Shown: piece by piece, positions 47,011 to 56,670 of the stretch
Layout of the letters: each line of letters begins with the position of its first letter
Numbering within the stretch: position 1 is the stretch's first letter
NCBI RefSeq assembly: GCF_022919075.1
Contig: NZ_CP095078.1
Span: 4,278,001-4,342,000, forward strand
Source: Nocardioides sp. W7
Lineage (GTDB): Bacteria; Actinomycetota; Actinomycetes; Propionibacteriales; Nocardioidaceae
Direction of reading: 5' to 3'
Length of the DNA: 64,000 bases
Position numbers and translations under genes: made by a program
Notes under the pieces: generated by a model
The model's database searches: none
What the model was told of the DNA's origin: nothing
The model's input: the letters and a program-made list of their open reading frames with translations, nothing else

Positions 47011-49155
47011 TCAGCGGCCCCACCGCCCCTCCCGCCTGGCCAGCCCCAGCGTCACCTCCGCGGAGGCCGGCGGCTCCGTGGCCCGCCGTGCCGAGCGCTC
47101 GGTGGCGCTCGACCCGGATGACGGCGCCAGCTCCGGCCGGCCCGGGGTGTAGAGCCAGGTCTCGAACAGGTCGTCGAGCTGCTGACCCGAGATCCGCTCG
47201 GCGAGCCGGATGAACTGCGCGGTGGTGACGTTGTCGCCCGCCCGGGACCGGGCCCAGACCCGCAGCAGCCTGAAGAAGTCGTCGTCGCCGATCGTGGCGC
47301 GCAGCACGTGGAGGGTCATCGCCCCGCGGAAGTAGACGGGGAACTCGAACAGCTGGTCCGGGCCGGGGTCGCCGATGACGACGTCCCACCACGGGTCCCC
47401 GGGCGGGATGAACTCGTTGTCGTAGAAGAAGTCGAACGTCTCCTGGGTCGTCCCGAGTCCCTCCCGCTCGGACCACAGCCACTCGGCGTACGTCGCGAAG
47501 CCCTCGTTCAGCCAGATCTCGCGCCACCGCTCGACGGCGAGCGAGTCGCCGTACCACTGGTGCGCGAGCTCGTGGACGACGACACCGTCGCCGGAGACCG
47601 GGTCGGTGAAGAAGGCCTTGGAGTAGATCGGCCGGGTCTGCGTCTCGAGCGCGAAGCCGAGCCCGTCCACGTCGTCGACGATGCCGCCGACGCTGCGCCA
47701 CGGGTACGGGCCGAAGTAGCCGGACAGGAAGCCGACGATCTCCGGCTGCCGTGCGAAGGACCCGTCGACGATCTCGCCCGTCGACGGCGGCACGTCGGCG
47801 GCGGTGCCCACGATCCAGTCGTTCTCGTTGCCGGGACTCCCGGCGGGCGGGCCGGGGACGGTCCAGCCGTCCGGACCGCTCTCGAACGACGTGCTGCCCT
47901 CGCCGGTCGACACGACGATGTCGTCGACGAAGAGGCCGGCCTGCTGGACCAGGTCGTCGCTGACGTAGCTGATGGACAGCTCCACGTCGCTTCCGGCGTA
48001 CGGCGAGAGGTCGACCTCCCACTCCTCGGGCCCCGCGCCGGTGCCGGACGCGGCCCACCAGGTGCCGGTCGCGCCGGTCGGGCTGCAGGTCTCGGCGACC
48101 TGGTCGATGCTCTGGTAGTGCTCGGCGACGAACGGGTGCAGGTCCGGCCACAGCAGGCAGGAGTTGCCCGTGGCCTGGGTGGTGTGCCCGTTGAGGTCGG
48201 GCAGCGTCGTCCAGTCGTCCTCGCCGACGGTGTGCACCTCCACGAGCACGAAGTCCCAGTCGGCCTCGGTGTCGCGGGTCAGCGTGAACGCGGCCGAGGC
48301 CCCACCCGCAGGGACGCTGAGGGTGTGCATCAGCCGCTTGTACGACGAGCTCGCGGCCTGGGAGACGGCGAACCCGGTGCCGGTCGACGGCGCCGCGATC
48401 GGCTCGTAGAGGTCCGGGTCGACGGCGTCGAGGTAGCGCCGGCCGTCGGCGCGGTAGGCGTGCAGGTCGAACTCCCCGACGTCGACCGTCGTCAGGTAGC
48501 TGGCCATCGGGTCGCGCGCCTGCCAGGTCCAGGTCGACCAGCCGCGGCGAGAGCTCTTCGCGACCAGGTCACCATTGGCCACCGCCTCGAGACCGCGGGG
48601 CACCGTCACTCGGAAGGTGTACGACGCCTTGTCGGTCGGGTGGTCGTTGACGGGATACCAGCTCGCGGCGACGTGCGGCTGGCCGGCGATGTCGAAGCCG
48701 TCGTCGGTGGCGATGAAGCCCGCACCCTCGAGCATCTCGGGGACGCCGTCGTACACCACGCGCACGGTGAACCGCCGGTCGTCGCGCAGCGGGTGCCGCG
48801 GCGTGACGGTGAGCTCGTGGTCGGTGCGGCTCCAGCGGGCGCGCTCGCCGTCGACCCGGATCTCGCGGACCGTGAGACCGACCAGGTCGAGGTTGAACGA
48901 CGACAGGCGCTGGGTGGCCTTGGCCTCCAGCTTCGCGCGCCCGCGGAGCAGATCGGCGTCGGGGTCGTAGCGCAGGCGGAGGTCGTAGTGCTCGACGTCG
49001 TACCCGCCGTTGCCGTCGAGCGGGAAGTAGGCGTCCCCGGCACTGTCGGCCCCCGGTGTCGCCCGGTCCCGGACGGCATCCGCGGGTGGGACCAGCGCGG
49101 CGACGAGGAGGGCCGTGCTCGCGGCGGCGACGGGAAGTGCACGCGTCTTCTTCAT
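47011..49155 (-). CDS. Secreted M1-family metallopeptidase with inserted domain
   Basis: 714 aa with a Sec signal peptide (about 1-27, ending PADA). Residues about 50-255 form the M1 N-terminal beta-domain. The catalytic domain, from about 465, has His528-Glu529-x-x-His532 (HELAHQW) and zinc ligand Glu551 in NEGF. Between them lies an insertion of about 200 residues (roughly 260-462) with TEADWDFVLVEVHT, GTWWAASGTG and GLFVDDIVVSTGEGSTSFES, like the non-catalytic domain of immune-inhibitor-A (M6) peptidases. The GxMEN exopeptidase motif is not obvious at the usual place. Likely an extracellular aminopeptidase or endopeptidase. Confidence 0.85.
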   Translation of the reverse strand: MKKTRALPVAAASTALLVAALVPPADAVRDRATPGADSAGDAYFPLDGNGGYDVEHYDLRLRYDPDADLLRGRAKLEAKATQRLSSFNLDLVGLTVREIRVDGERARWSRTDHELTVTPRHPLRDDRRFTVRVVYDGVPEMLEGAGFIATDDGFDIAGQPHVAASWYPVNDHPTDKASYTFRVTVPRGLEAVANGDLVAKSSRRGWSTWTWQARDPMASYLTTVDVGEFDLHAYRADGRRYLDAVDPDLYEPIAAPSTGTGFAVSQAASSSYKRLMHTLSVPAGGASAAFTLTRDTEADWDFVLVEVHTVGEDDWTTLPDLNGHTTQATGNSCLLWPDLHPFVAEHYQSIDQVAETCSPTGATGTWWAASGTGAGPEEWEVDLSPYAGSDVELSISYVSDDLVQQAGLFVDDIVVSTGEGSTSFESGPDGWTVPGPPAGSPGNENDWIVGTAADVPPSTGEIVDGSFARQPEIVGFLSGYFGPYPWRSVGGIVDDVDGLGFALETQTRPIYSKAFFTDPVSGDGVVVHELAHQWYGDSLAVERWREIWLNEGFATYAEWLWSEREGLGTTQETFDFFYDNEFIPPGDPWWDVVIGDPGPDQLFEFPVYFRGAMTLHVLRATIGDDDFFRLLRVWARSRAGDNVTTAQFIRLAERISGQQLDDLFETWLYTPGRPELAPSSGSSATERSARRATEPPASAEVTLGLARREGRWGR

Positions 49156-49561
49156 CTGGAGCTCCCGGAGACGAGGTGGTGAGGGCCCCTCGGCCCACTC
49201 AACACCGTCGTGGTCCGCCCGTCATCGATGATCTGGGGTATCCGGGAGTCCCTCCACGGGTTCCCGGAGGACGGCGCCCGGGACCCCCGACGGAAGGGGG
49301 GACCGCCTCCGCCGGGGGCCGACCGTGGGGGTCACGCTCAGCCGGTGCGACGGGCACGTGGTGCCGCGAGACTCGACGCCGTACTCGATGAGAGCCCGGA
49401 GCCTTGCCGCCCGCCGGAGAGTGCGTTGTGTGGTTGGAGCCGCAGAAGGTGACGCCTACCGAGCCGGTGATCGGGCGCCGGGCGAGGGCCGTGGCGGCAT
49501 CGGATTCTTCGAGACTATCAAGTCCCCCGAGCCCGAACGAGGTGTCGTCGAGGCGTTTCGC
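49156..49561. other. Intergenic region, M1 peptidase / pobA
   Basis: 406 bp without a gene I can support. It contains the peptidase promoter region and sequence downstream of pobA. The plus strand holds a short stretch translating as VTPTE that faintly recalls LuxR-type HTH domains, but no frame continues the fold. No strong hairpin or repeat noted. Confidence 0.4.
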
Positions 49562-50752
49562 TCAGCGCTGCCCGGGCCAGCCGGTGTAGGCCTCGGCGAG
49601 GTACGTCGAGCCGGCGGTCGAGCCGGTCACCGCGGCCAGCTCGCCCTCCTGACGGCGCAGGTCGAACGGGGACGCCTCCGGGAGGGTGTGCAGCATCGTG
49701 GTCATCCAGTAGGAGAAGTGCTGGGCCTTCCACACCCGCGCCAGCGCGCGCTCGCCGTACCTCGCCAGCGGGGCGGGGTCGCCGGCGGCGACGGCCCGCT
49801 CCAGCTCCTCGGCCAGCACCCGGACGTCGGCGAGGGCCAGGTTGAGCCCCTTGGCCCCGGTCGGCGGCACGGTGTGCGCGGCGTCGCCGGCCAGCACCAG
49901 GCGGCCGTGGTGCATCGGCTCCTGGACGAAGCTGCGGAACGGCAGCACCGTCCGGGAGGTGATCGGGCCCTCCTTCAGCGTGTAGCCGTTGGCGCCGACC
50001 CGGGCCTGCAGCTCCTCCCAGATCCGGTCGTCGGACCAGTCCGCGACGTCCGTCGCCGGGTCGCACTGGAAGTACATCCGCTGCAGGGTCTCGGTGCGCT
50101 GGCTGATCAGCGCGAAGCCCCGCGGCGAGTGGCTGTAGATCAGCTCGGGCGCGCTCATCGGCGCCTCGACGAGGATCCCGAACCAGGCGAAGGGGTACTC
50201 GCGGAAGTACTGGCGCCGCTCGGCCTCCGGCACCTGCCGGCGGCACAGGCTCCGCGACCCGTCGGCGCCCACGAGGAAATCGGCACGCACCTCGTGCCGC
50301 TCCCCCGCGGCGTCGGTGAAGCGCAGCACGGGGGTCGTGGAGACCAGGTCGTCGACCTCGACGTCGGTGACCTCGAACCGCACGTCCCCGCCGTCGCGCG
50401 CGCGGGCGTCGGCGAGGTCGATGAACACGTCGGTCTGCGGGTAGAGCTGGGTCGCGGCCCCGACGAGGCCCTCGAAGTCGATGCGGTGGCTGCCCCCGCC
50501 GAAGGCCAGCTCGATGCCGTCGTGGCGGTAGCCGTCGCGGTGCACCCGGTCCGAGACACCCGTGTCGACCAGCAGGTCGACCGAGTCCTGCTCGAGGATG
50601 CCCGCCCGGTGGGTCTCCTCGATCTCGCGCCGCGAGCGCAGGTCGACGGCCACGGAGTCGATGCCGACCCCGGCCAGCAGGTGGGACAGCATCAGGCCGG
50701 CCGGCCCGGCACCGACGATCGCGACCTGGGTGCGGTGGGGCGTGGGCGACAT
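49562..50752 (-). CDS. pobA: 4-hydroxybenzoate 3-monooxygenase
   Basis: 396 aa class A flavoprotein monooxygenase. Rossmann VAIVGAGPAGLMLSHLLA near residue 10, the PobA-type EETHRAGILEQDSVDLL near 45, DG fingerprint in LVGADGSRSLCRR and GD motif in LAGDAAHTVPPTGAKGLNLA. It makes protocatechuate from 4-hydroxybenzoate with NAD(P)H. It stands alone: no pca genes or PobR neighbour, and no regulon palindrome. Start ATG chosen by alignment to the family; a GTG one codon upstream is possible. Confidence 0.9.
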   Translation of the reverse strand: MSPTPHRTQVAIVGAGPAGLMLSHLLAGVGIDSVAVDLRSRREIEETHRAGILEQDSVDLLVDTGVSDRVHRDGYRHDGIELAFGGGSHRIDFEGLVGAATQLYPQTDVFIDLADARARDGGDVRFEVTDVEVDDLVSTTPVLRFTDAAGERHEVRADFLVGADGSRSLCRRQVPEAERRQYFREYPFAWFGILVEAPMSAPELIYSHSPRGFALISQRTETLQRMYFQCDPATDVADWSDDRIWEELQARVGANGYTLKEGPITSRTVLPFRSFVQEPMHHGRLVLAGDAAHTVPPTGAKGLNLALADVRVLAEELERAVAAGDPAPLARYGERALARVWKAQHFSYWMTTMLHTLPEASPFDLRRQEGELAAVTGSTAGSTYLAEAYTGWPGQR

Positions 50753-50852
50753 GACCCGGATTCTGCGACGACGGCCGGGACGATCACCACGCCGGGCTTC
50801 CACCGAGCGGAAGCCGGGCCCGTGGATGCCGAGCACGTGCGCAGCCGCGGGA

Positions 50853-53800
50853 TCAGGCAGGCGCCTCCACGGAGGTGATCGGCGTGATCCACGACTGGTG
50901 CGTGCGGCTGTTCTTGGTGATCGCGAGCAGCTCGTCCATGTGCGGCTCCAGGCCGGTCACCTTGTCGAGCGGCACCCCGATGATCAGCTGGAAGCCCAGC
51001 CCCTTCCACGCCTGGACGGCCCGGCCGGCGAACTCCGAGTCGGCCTTGACGAAGCCCTCGTCGAGGAAGACCGGCGCGAAGCGCGGCCGCGACCGGGTCT
51101 CGTCGCCGAGCCGGAACCGCAGCGCCGAGCCGACGATGAACGCGACCAGCTCCTGGCTCTCGCCGCCGCTCTTCTCCCCCAGCGTGCGGTACGTCGCCCG
51201 CAGCTCACCGGTCGTGTGGTCGTAGCGCTCGGCGCTGATCTCCACGTGCCGGCGTACGTCGAGCAGCCGGTCCCGGTCGGTGGCGGCCACCCCGACGTCG
51301 CCCACCTGGCTCGGCTTGCGCAGCTGCACCATGAACCGGCTGAGCTCGGTGAACCGCTGCTCCAGCTCGGCGTCGCCCAGCTCGGCCGACGAACCGGCCG
51401 ACAGGGCCCGCAGGTCCCGCATGAAGACCTGGACGTGAGCCGGGGCCAGTCGGCGCAGCCGGATCCGCAGCCGGTCGCGGGAGGCGCCGAACTCCAGGCG
51501 CCGCAGGATCGCGTTGATCGGCTCCAGCCGGTCCTCGATCTCCTCGATGGAGGCGGCCATCGCGCCGACGAGCGGCACCAGGTCCTGGCCGCTCCACTCG
51601 GTGAGCCGGCGCCGCCACTCCGAGCGCCGCTGGGCCAGGCCCTTGCCGCGGATCTCGTCGAGGATCCGCGCGTAGTCGGGGTACGACTCCGCGGTCGCGC
51701 CGAGGTTCGGCGAGTCCCACTGGAGCTTGTAGAGCCGGAAGATCCCGGCGAGCTCGTCCTCGACCCGCCTGGTCTCCGTGTCGGCGTCGGCGACCGCACC
51801 GCGCAGCCGCTCGGCGAGCCGCTGGGAGCTCTCGTGGAACCGGTCCAGGTCGGTGGGGTCGGCCGGTGCGGCGGCGGCGGCGAACTCGACGCTCAAGGCG
51901 GTGTCCTGGGCCTCGGTCAGGACGACCTGGCCGGCCCGCTCCATCTCCTCCAGCCGGTCCTTGACCAGGTCCTCGGAGTCGATCAGCTCGGCGTGACTGT
52001 CGCTGAGCTCCTGCTGCCGTCGCTCCAGCCCGAACCGGGTGCGCCGGGTCTGCTCCAGCTGCTCGGCGAGCTCCTCGACCTGGGCCTGGAGAACCTGCAG
52101 CTGGTCGTCGGCGGTGAGGATCTCGGTGCGCCGCCGCTCCAGGTCGGTGATCCGCCGGTCGCTGCCGGTGACGTCGAGGTCGTCGAAGCGGGCGGTCACG
52201 ACCGCCTCGTACGCCGTCCGCGACTGCTCCAGCACCCGCAGCTGCCGGTCCTGCTCGGCGACCAGGGCGTCGACCCGGACGAGCTCGCTCTCCAGGGCCG
52301 CCAGCTCCGCGTCGATCTCGGCGATGGCGTCCGCGTTGGAGAAGCCGATGATGCTGCGGGCGTCGTTGCGGCCGTGGGCGCCGCGGCGACCGCTGCGGGT
52401 CTGGCCGGCGAGGGTCACCCGCAGGCCCGGACCCGTGAGCCCCGCCGAGGTCTCGACGCACAGCGCGTTGCGCGCGGGGTCATCGACGTGCCCCTGCACC
52501 CAGCCGGAGAACGGCGAGTCCTTGAAGAGCAGCTTCCCGGCGATCCGCTCCGGGTCGCCGGGTCCGCGGTCGGGCAGGTCGAGCTCGACGCCCTCGAAGG
52601 TCAGCCGCCCGCGCAGGTGCAGCCCGTCGATGGCCGCGGAGAACGCCTCCAGCCGGTCCAGCGGCACCAGCATCAGCCGCGCCGTACCGCCCAGGACCGT
52701 CTCGATCGCGGTGCGCCAGCGCGCCTCCTCGGGCGCGACGTCGACCAGCTCGGCGACGAACGGCAGCTCCTCGACCCCCAGCCCGCTCGCCTGGGCGACC
52801 TCCGCACGCAGCTCGTGCATCCGCGCCGGCATCCGGCCCGCGCGGTCCTCCAGCGAGGCGCGCTCGCGCCGCAGCTCGCTCTGCCGCTGCTGGATCGGGA
52901 AGCGCTGGTCCCGGACCACGTCGCGCTCCGCGCCGAGCCGCTCGTGCTCCAGCCGCCAGCCCTCGAGCCAGGCGCGGGCGCGCTGCTGGAGCGCCGCGAA
53001 GTCCTCGACCGAGGCCAGCGCCCCGTCGATGCTCTCGGCCCCGGTCACCTCGATCAGCGGCAGCAGCCGCTCCCGGAGCACCGCACAGCGTCCGAGCCGG
53101 TCCTCGCGGACCACCGCCTCCTGCTCCAGGGACAGCCCGAGCGACTGCAGGGTCGAGCCGCCCGCGGCCCGGTGCGCCTCCTTGGCCGCCTCGAGGTCGC
53201 CCAGCAGCGCGGCCTCGGCCGAGCCGGTGCGGGTCAGCTCCTCGGCGGTCGCCCTGCGCGCATCCCGGTTGGCGTCCACGGCGCTCTCCAGCAGCCGCAG
53301 GTGGGTGCGCAGCAGCCAGCGCCGCAGCGGCGTGTCGCCGGACCGGGTCACGCCGTACGAGTCGAGCTCGGTGAGCCGGACCTGGGCCGCCAGCCGGCGC
53401 TCGTGCAGGTCGGTGATCGGGTCGAGCAGCTCCAGCTTCTGCTCCTCGACGCGCATCGCGGAGTACGCCGTGTCGAGGTCGTCGAAGTGCTCGACGGCCC
53501 GGTCGGCGGCGGCGTACGTCGAGGGCCGCTCGAGGACCATGTCCTTGTAGAGCTCGTCCACGCTGCGGACCTGGTTGCCGGCCTGGATCCGGGCCAGCAG
53601 GCGCAGCGCCTTCGCACCGTCGCCGTTGGCACCGATGCCGAGCCGCGCGTGCAGGACGGCGGAGTACTCGGAGTAGGTCCGGTGCACGCGGATGCCGGGG
53701 TAGAGCTTCTTCAGCGTGTTGGCGTGGAAGCGCTCGGGGACGGCGACCTCGAGGGTGTCGAGCGCGAGCGCCCCCTCGTGGGTGGCCAGCTGCATCTGTA

Positions 53801-54311
53801 CGTCGCTCGAGCGGGCGGCCCGACGCGGGACGTAGTAGGTGCGCAGCGCGGTGAAGCGACCGCCCTGGTCGTTGACGAAGGTCATCGCCACCGCGCCCCA
53901 GGTGTCCGCGCCCTTGCCGCGCAGCAGCTGCTCGACCGGACGCCCGGTGCGCGGGTCGTCGACGACGTCGACGGCGCCGCGCAGGTAGGAGAGCAGGTTG
54001 CGCTGGCCGACGCCCCGGGCGCGGCCGGCGACGGCGTCGTTGGAGGCGCCGTTGAACTTGGTGTCCGACGGCATCATCAGCGCGGTGTAGGCGTCGAGGA
54101 TGGTGCTCTTCCCGACACCGGAGGCGCCGGAGATCATCGTCGTGTCGCCGCGCAGCGGGACCGTGGTCAGGCCGCCGAAGCCGCCCCAGTTGACCAGCTG
54201 CAGCAGCGCCGCACGCCACTGCACGGTGTCGTCGGAGGGCATCGCCACGACCTGCTGCTCGAACAGGCCGTCGGTCGCGTCGTCGACCTGCTGGATCTCG
54301 TCGATCGGCAT
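50853..54311 (-). CDS. jetC: JetC: MukB/SMC-like ATPase of a Wadjet/MksB-type complex
   Basis: 1152 aa, ATG with GGAGG upstream. N-terminal ATPase head with Walker A GASGVGKST at 62-70. Long coiled-coil arms run through about 290-560 and 690-900 around a hinge-like globular region (about 560-660, TAIETVLGGTARLM). C-terminal ABC signature KSGGESQ near 1047 and Walker B FLDEGF near 1082. This build defines MukB-like JetC/MksB. It forms a loop-extruding motor with JetA (kleisin) and JetB. Follows jetB by 2 nt. The DNA-cutting subunit JetD is not encoded in the window. Confidence 0.9.
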   Translation of the reverse strand: MPIDEIQQVDDATDGLFEQQVVAMPSDDTVQWRAALLQLVNWGGFGGLTTVPLRGDTTMISGASGVGKSTILDAYTALMMPSDTKFNGASNDAVAGRARGVGQRNLLSYLRGAVDVVDDPRTGRPVEQLLRGKGADTWGAVAMTFVNDQGGRFTALRTYYVPRRAARSSDVQMQLATHEGALALDTLEVAVPERFHANTLKKLYPGIRVHRTYSEYSAVLHARLGIGANGDGAKALRLLARIQAGNQVRSVDELYKDMVLERPSTYAAADRAVEHFDDLDTAYSAMRVEEQKLELLDPITDLHERRLAAQVRLTELDSYGVTRSGDTPLRRWLLRTHLRLLESAVDANRDARRATAEELTRTGSAEAALLGDLEAAKEAHRAAGGSTLQSLGLSLEQEAVVREDRLGRCAVLRERLLPLIEVTGAESIDGALASVEDFAALQQRARAWLEGWRLEHERLGAERDVVRDQRFPIQQRQSELRRERASLEDRAGRMPARMHELRAEVAQASGLGVEELPFVAELVDVAPEEARWRTAIETVLGGTARLMLVPLDRLEAFSAAIDGLHLRGRLTFEGVELDLPDRGPGDPERIAGKLLFKDSPFSGWVQGHVDDPARNALCVETSAGLTGPGLRVTLAGQTRSGRRGAHGRNDARSIIGFSNADAIAEIDAELAALESELVRVDALVAEQDRQLRVLEQSRTAYEAVVTARFDDLDVTGSDRRITDLERRRTEILTADDQLQVLQAQVEELAEQLEQTRRTRFGLERRQQELSDSHAELIDSEDLVKDRLEEMERAGQVVLTEAQDTALSVEFAAAAAPADPTDLDRFHESSQRLAERLRGAVADADTETRRVEDELAGIFRLYKLQWDSPNLGATAESYPDYARILDEIRGKGLAQRRSEWRRRLTEWSGQDLVPLVGAMAASIEEIEDRLEPINAILRRLEFGASRDRLRIRLRRLAPAHVQVFMRDLRALSAGSSAELGDAELEQRFTELSRFMVQLRKPSQVGDVGVAATDRDRLLDVRRHVEISAERYDHTTGELRATYRTLGEKSGGESQELVAFIVGSALRFRLGDETRSRPRFAPVFLDEGFVKADSEFAGRAVQAWKGLGFQLIIGVPLDKVTGLEPHMDELLAITKNSRTHQSWITPITSVEAPA

Positions 54312-54313
54312 CG

Positions 54314-55039
54314 TCACTCCTCCCCTGCCCGGTCGGTGGGCTCCCCGTCGGAGCTCTCGTCGAAGAGGTCCTGGTCCTCGACCTCGATCTCGCGCTCGGT
54401 GCCGTTGGCGCGCTGCAGGGCCTCGAGCAGCTCCTGGAGGAGCTCCAGCGGCAGCAGCGGCTCGACGGCCTCGCTGATCTCGTAGCGGTCGTCGGCGGCG
54501 GCACCGATGAGCAGGCCCGACTTGACGATGCTGACCACCGCGTTGCGGGCGCGCTTCTCGTCGCCGGCCTCGTCCGTCGCGTGCGGCGGACGGAAGCTCG
54601 CGACGTAGTCGACGATGTCCTCGCGGTCGACGAAGACCCGCGCGTCGCCCCCGGCCTGGCCGGCGCGGAGCCGGTCGCGGAGATGCACGAGCACCAGCGT
54701 CTCCTCGCGCGACCAGGCGGCGTCGTACAGCAGGGTCGGGAAGCGCGCGCCGGTCTCGGAGATCGCCTGCCGCTTCCAGGCGACCTCGCGCTCCCGGTCC
54801 ATCGCCAGGTCGAGGAAGAGGTCGTTGAGGCGCGAGCGCAGCACCCGCTCGTGCTCGACCAGGACCGGCCAGTCGCGCGGGTGGGTGCGGGCGCTGATGA
54901 AGCGCTGCTTCAGCAGGGCGACCAGCGCCCGGCGCTGGGCGTACTCGAGCCCGCCCTCGTCGCCCTCGAAGAGCGAGACCGAGCCCTCGTCGAGGAGCTC
55001 GTCCCCGAGGTCGAGATCGGTGTCGGTGTCGACGCTCAT
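54314..55039 (-). CDS. jetB: JetB: DUF4194, MukE-like subunit
   Basis: 241 aa DUF4194 protein. An acidic N-terminus (DTDTDLDLGDELLDEG) precedes winged-helix segments such as RRALVALLKQRFISA and DREREVAWKRQAI, and the C-terminus is acidic again. In Wadjet and MksBEF complexes it bridges kleisin and ATPase heads. Its ATG overlaps the jetA stop (ATGA) and jetC follows, the canonical A-B-C order. Confidence 0.88.
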   Translation of the reverse strand: MSVDTDTDLDLGDELLDEGSVSLFEGDEGGLEYAQRRALVALLKQRFISARTHPRDWPVLVEHERVLRSRLNDLFLDLAMDREREVAWKRQAISETGARFPTLLYDAAWSREETLVLVHLRDRLRAGQAGGDARVFVDREDIVDYVASFRPPHATDEAGDEKRARNAVVSIVKSGLLIGAAADDRYEISEAVEPLLPLELLQELLEALQRANGTEREIEVEDQDLFDESSDGEPTDRAGEE

Positions 55040-56553
55040 CGGGTCTCACTCTCGGAACGGGCGGATCGGGCGGGTCGGGCAGCGGGTCGGTCGGGGTCCG
55101 GCAGCGGGGTGCGCGGGACGGCGAAAGCACGCCGCGACCCGTCGTGACGCACGGCCGCGAAGGTGTCGAGCACGTCCTCGGTCCCCCAGTCGCGGTCGGC
55201 GGCGAGGTGCAGCAGGCCGAGGATCTCGACCGGTCGGCGCAACGACGGCTCGAGCTGGTCGAAGAGCTCGCCGAGCGAGCCGACCGGCCGCAGCGAGGTC
55301 AGCGCCTCCTCGAGGCGCTCGCGCAGGGAGTTCAGCCGGGGGCCGCCCTGGGCCATCAGGGCGGTGAGCGAGACCTCCGGCGCGTCGTCCGGGTCGGCGG
55401 TGGCGATCCGCTCGGGCAGGACGTCGTCGGCCGGGTCGTAGAAGCGCTCGCGCAGGTGGTCGACACCGGCGCGGGCCGGCATCAGCGGGACGTCGTGGGT
55501 CGCTCGCGGACCGGTCGTGGCCATCCAGGCCATCAGCTCGGACTCGACCTGGCGCAGGGTCTGCTCGAGCTGCCGGTCGCGGGCCGCGTCGTGGGAGACG
55601 ATGTACTCCTTCAGCGTCGCGGTCACCCGGGAGCGCTGGGCCAGCACCCGGTCGAGCCCGTCGCGGACGAGCCGGACCGTGCCCTGCAGCTCGGCCCGGT
55701 CGGCGTCGCTGAGGATCCGCCCGGAGATCGGGTGCTCCAGGAGCGCGGTGAGGTCCTCGCGGAGTTGGCCGACGAGCGCGTCGTCGCGCAGCAGCGCGAA
55801 GGCGCCCTCGAACGCCCGACCCTCGTGGGTCGCCGTCATCAGCGCGTCGGCCCGGGCCAGGTAGGCGTCGATGACCTCGCCCGCCGGCCGGTCCTCGGCC
55901 CGGAACGCCGCGAGGATCTCGCCACGGATCGTGGCGAACCGCTCCTCGACCCGCGCGAAGTCGCTCGGGAGCGCCGAGATCAGCGACAGCAGCTCGGTGA
56001 ACCCCTCGAGCATGTAGTCCTCGGTCGCCCCGACCATCTCGGCGCCGTCGACCAGCCGATCCCGCTCGGCCTGCAGCCGGGCGATCTCGGCGTTGAGGAT
56101 GGTGACCCGCGACGTCCGGTCGGGGTTGGCCTCGGAGTTGAACCGGCGCACGCTGCCGAGGATCGTCGCGATCCGGTGCTCGCTCAGGGTGGCCCGGTCG
56201 CGGGCGAGGTTCTTGACCAGCTCCAGGGCCTGCTGCGCGTGCGAGGTCAGCGAGTAGACCTCGTTGCCGGTCTCGTCCAGCGACCGCACCAGCCACTGAC
56301 CGCGCATCCAGCGCTGGCAGATGTCGCGACCGCTGCCGGTGGGCACCTCGGACTCGCCGGCGAGGCGGATCCCGGCGAGGTGCTCCTCGACCTGCGTGTG
56401 CAGCCGCGCGGTCGGGATCGGCTTGTTGTTGCGGCCGAAGGCGGCGCGGAAGATGGTGATGACCACCGCCGCCTGCCGCTGGTGCAGCAGGGTGAGGGTC
56501 GGCTGGGCGAAGGCGCCCTTGACGCGGGCCAGCTCACCGGCGATCTCGCCCAT
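55036..56553 (-). CDS. jetA: JetA: DUF3375, MukF-like kleisin subunit
   Basis: 505 aa DUF3375 protein. N-terminal winged helix (ELARVKGAFAQPTLTLLHQRQAAVV), family segment RWMRGQWLVRSLDETGNEVYSLT near residue 85, then long helical bundle and a C-terminal wing (DWGTEDVLDTFAAV). It should clamp the JetC heads. First gene of jetABC. Upstream is an unrelated aldo/keto reductase, so no jetD lies on this side. Confidence 0.88.
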   Translation of the reverse strand: MGEIAGELARVKGAFAQPTLTLLHQRQAAVVITIFRAAFGRNNKPIPTARLHTQVEEHLAGIRLAGESEVPTGSGRDICQRWMRGQWLVRSLDETGNEVYSLTSHAQQALELVKNLARDRATLSEHRIATILGSVRRFNSEANPDRTSRVTILNAEIARLQAERDRLVDGAEMVGATEDYMLEGFTELLSLISALPSDFARVEERFATIRGEILAAFRAEDRPAGEVIDAYLARADALMTATHEGRAFEGAFALLRDDALVGQLREDLTALLEHPISGRILSDADRAELQGTVRLVRDGLDRVLAQRSRVTATLKEYIVSHDAARDRQLEQTLRQVESELMAWMATTGPRATHDVPLMPARAGVDHLRERFYDPADDVLPERIATADPDDAPEVSLTALMAQGGPRLNSLRERLEEALTSLRPVGSLGELFDQLEPSLRRPVEILGLLHLAADRDWGTEDVLDTFAAVRHDGSRRAFAVPRTPLPDPDRPAARPARSARSESETR

Positions 56554-56670
56554 CCTGCTCCGTCTCCTGCACTCCCGACGTGCACTCCGGACGTCGTGTC
56601 GACCAATGGGCAAGCATGACAGAGGCCGCCGACGGCCCGTGCGCCCCGGGTCGGCCCCGGGTCGGCCCGG

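Noticed and set aside
49321..49561. Possible decayed LuxR-type HTH gene (VTPTE stretch) between the M1 peptidase and pobA
   Set aside because: Only five residues match and no frame continues the fold; I cannot support a pseudogene.
49562..50752. pobA as part of the steroid pathway
   Set aside because: It has no regulon palindrome and lies beyond the last steroid gene; 4-hydroxybenzoate is not an intermediate of the 9,10-seco route.
50562..54485. A 1307-codon open frame on the plus strand opposite jetC
   Set aside because: Low-complexity composition rich in Arg, Leu, Gly and Gln with no domain; it is the antisense shadow of jetC in very high-GC DNA.
50853..56553. Calling this a complete Wadjet defence system
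   Set aside because: No jetD nuclease is present on either side, so anti-plasmid function cannot be claimed from this window.
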